A stretch of DNA of 6,199 nucleotides from positions 1-6,199 of the forward strand of contig JACCTF010001011.1 of the NCBI GenBank assembly GCA_013812565.1. The letters are read 5' to 3'. Under the pieces are notes generated by a model. The model saw only the letters and a program-made list of their open reading frames with translations, did not search any database and was not told where the DNA came from. Below, one piece after another: positions 5,307 to 6,199 of this stretch. Origin of the DNA: Pyrinomonadaceae bacterium (lineage in GTDB: Bacteria > Acidobacteriota > Blastocatellia > Pyrinomonadales > Pyrinomonadaceae). Numbering within the stretch: the stretch's first letter is position 1; the number at the start of each line of letters is the position of its first letter. The translations under genes and the position numbers were made by a program.

Positions 5307-6199
5307 CTACGCATCCGTGCCCATCTTCGGCACCTTGGATGTCGCCGTCGCTTGTTGCACGTCGAGCATCAATGCTTCCTGGACCAGCCGCCGCTGCTCC
5401 AGTTCGTGAATCGTGTATGACCCCGTCGCCGGGCTGGCCGACGGCGAGCGCCCGACGTAGCGCGGACGCTCACAGTTGGGTAGCAGGTTCATCAAGCGCG
5501 GCTCAACGAATGTCCAGCCGCCCATGTTCCGCGGTTCCTCCTGCGTCCAAACTACTTCCTGCGCATTCGGGTAGGTAGCCATCAACTCCCGCAAGCGAAC
5601 TTCGGGGAACGGGTAGAATTGTTCAAGTCGGAGGATTGCGCTGCGCCCGTCACCGGCCTTGCGGCGCGCTTCGTCTAAGTCGTAATAGACCTTGCCGCTG
5701 CACAGGACGATCCGCTCAACCGCTTCGCGCTTCGTCACCACGGTGTCGTCAATCAGCGGAATGAAACCGCCGCTCGTCAATTGGTTAACGGTCGAAGTGG
5801 CGGCTGGAAGACGCAGCAAGCTCTTCGGCGTCATCACAATGAGCGGACGCGCCGTAACATCCTGCCGGACTTGTCGGCGGAGCAGGTGGAAATACTGCGC
5901 AGGGCTAGTCGGGTAGCACACATAAAGATTGTTCTCCGCACAAAGTTGCAGGTAGCGTTCAAGGCGTGCGCTCGAATGCTCCGGCCCCTGACCCTCGTAG
6001 CCGTGCGGCAGCAGCATGGCGAGCCGCGAAGATTGCTTCCACTTGTCCGGGCCGGAAGAGATGAACTGGTCAACGATCACCTGCGCGCCGTTGCCGAAGT
6101 CGCCGAACTGAGCTTCCCACATGATGAGCGCGTTCTGCGCGACCACCGAATAACCGTACTCGAAGCCGAGCACGCCAAGCTCTGAGAGCGAACTGTCAT
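5307..6199 (-). CDS. sucA: 2-oxoglutarate dehydrogenase E1 component, C-terminal third (partial)
   Basis: The visible 296 residues, running off the right edge, are the C-terminal transketolase-like region of the thiamine-diphosphate-dependent E1 subunit. This subunit decarboxylates 2-oxoglutarate and passes succinyl to E2 in the TCA cycle (cytoplasm). The frame continues past the internal GTG at 6173: the edge reads DSSLSELGVLGFEYGYS, the conserved family segment, whose SE glutamate is expected to activate the cofactor by analogy with related E1 enzymes. Further landmarks are MWEAQFGDFGNGAQ, the near-invariant MLLPHGYEGQGPEHSSARLE, RPLIVMTPKSLLR, VLCSGKVYYDL, VWTQEEPRNMGGW and RYVGRSPSASPATG. 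Full family proteins are about 930 residues or more, so about two thirds is missing only because of the window edge. The tail after the family end adds about 15 Ala/Thr/Lys-rich residues. The stop is TAG at 5307-5309. No sucB follows within the window. It could be the multifunctional Kgd form, since the N-terminus is unseen. Confidence 0.95.
   Translation of the reverse strand, partial: DSSLSELGVLGFEYGYSVVAQNALIMWEAQFGDFGNGAQVIVDQFISSGPDKWKQSSRLAMLLPHGYEGQGPEHSSARLERYLQLCAENNLYVCYPTSPAQYFHLLRRQVRQDVTARPLIVMTPKSLLRLPAATSTVNQLTSGGFIPLIDDTVVTKREAVERIVLCSGKVYYDLDEARRKAGDGRSAILRLEQFYPFPEVRLRELMATYPNAQEVVWTQEEPRNMGGWTFVEPRLMNLLPNCERPRYVGRSPSASPATGSYTIHELEQRRLVQEALMLDVQQATATSKVPKMGTDA

Noticed and set aside
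5261..5578. 105-residue + strand frame across the sucA stop
   Set aside because: It is mostly antisense to sucA; the Pro/Ser/Ala-rich translation has no domain character.
5781..6185. 134-residue + strand frame
   Set aside because: It is antisense to strongly conserved sucA motifs, so it is a shadow frame.

Overview
The window reads as a piece of a bacterial chromosome of moderate to high GC. The best lineage guess is Acidobacteriota. The reason is the first complete gene, a duplicated MacB/FtsX-type permease of the 'ADOP' (acidobacterial duplicated orphan permease) architecture, paired with a MacB/LolD-like ATPase. Related permeases occur in other soil phyla, so the assignment is tentative.

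Positions 1-3324 (+ strand) look like a small operon. The 3' end of an unidentified gene (stop at 140-142) almost touches the start of the eight-helix permease (151-2589). After a 66-bp spacer with small repeats comes the ATPase (2656-3324). Together they should form a type VII (MacB/Lol-type) ABC system of the inner membrane with unknown substrate. Just after the ATPase, a short frame (3333-3410) reads like the orphaned C-terminal tail of an alpha/beta-hydrolase. Next is a complete secreted alpha/beta-hydrolase/esterase with an intact Ser-Asp-His triad (3447-4235).

Positions 4236-5306 form an accessory island between core-type genes. A minus-strand toxin-antitoxin-type pair (DUF433 antitoxin, then DUF5615 PIN-like toxin, with the stop codon directly abutting the next start) is bracketed by two 64-bp direct repeats (4333-4396 and 5096-5159). 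The right copy folds into a long imperfect palindrome with AAC/GTT ends and one bulged base, much like an integron attC site. The left copy is a degenerate version. The whole 763-bp unit therefore resembles an integron-type gene cassette or another small repeat-bounded mobile unit. This is the most interesting structure in the window.

Positions 5307-6199 (minus strand) hold the last third of a 2-oxoglutarate dehydrogenase E1 component (sucA), a TCA-cycle gene that runs off the right edge. Its gene end faces the island, and no sucB follows it inside the window. No rRNA, tRNA, CRISPR array or recognisable transposase was seen.
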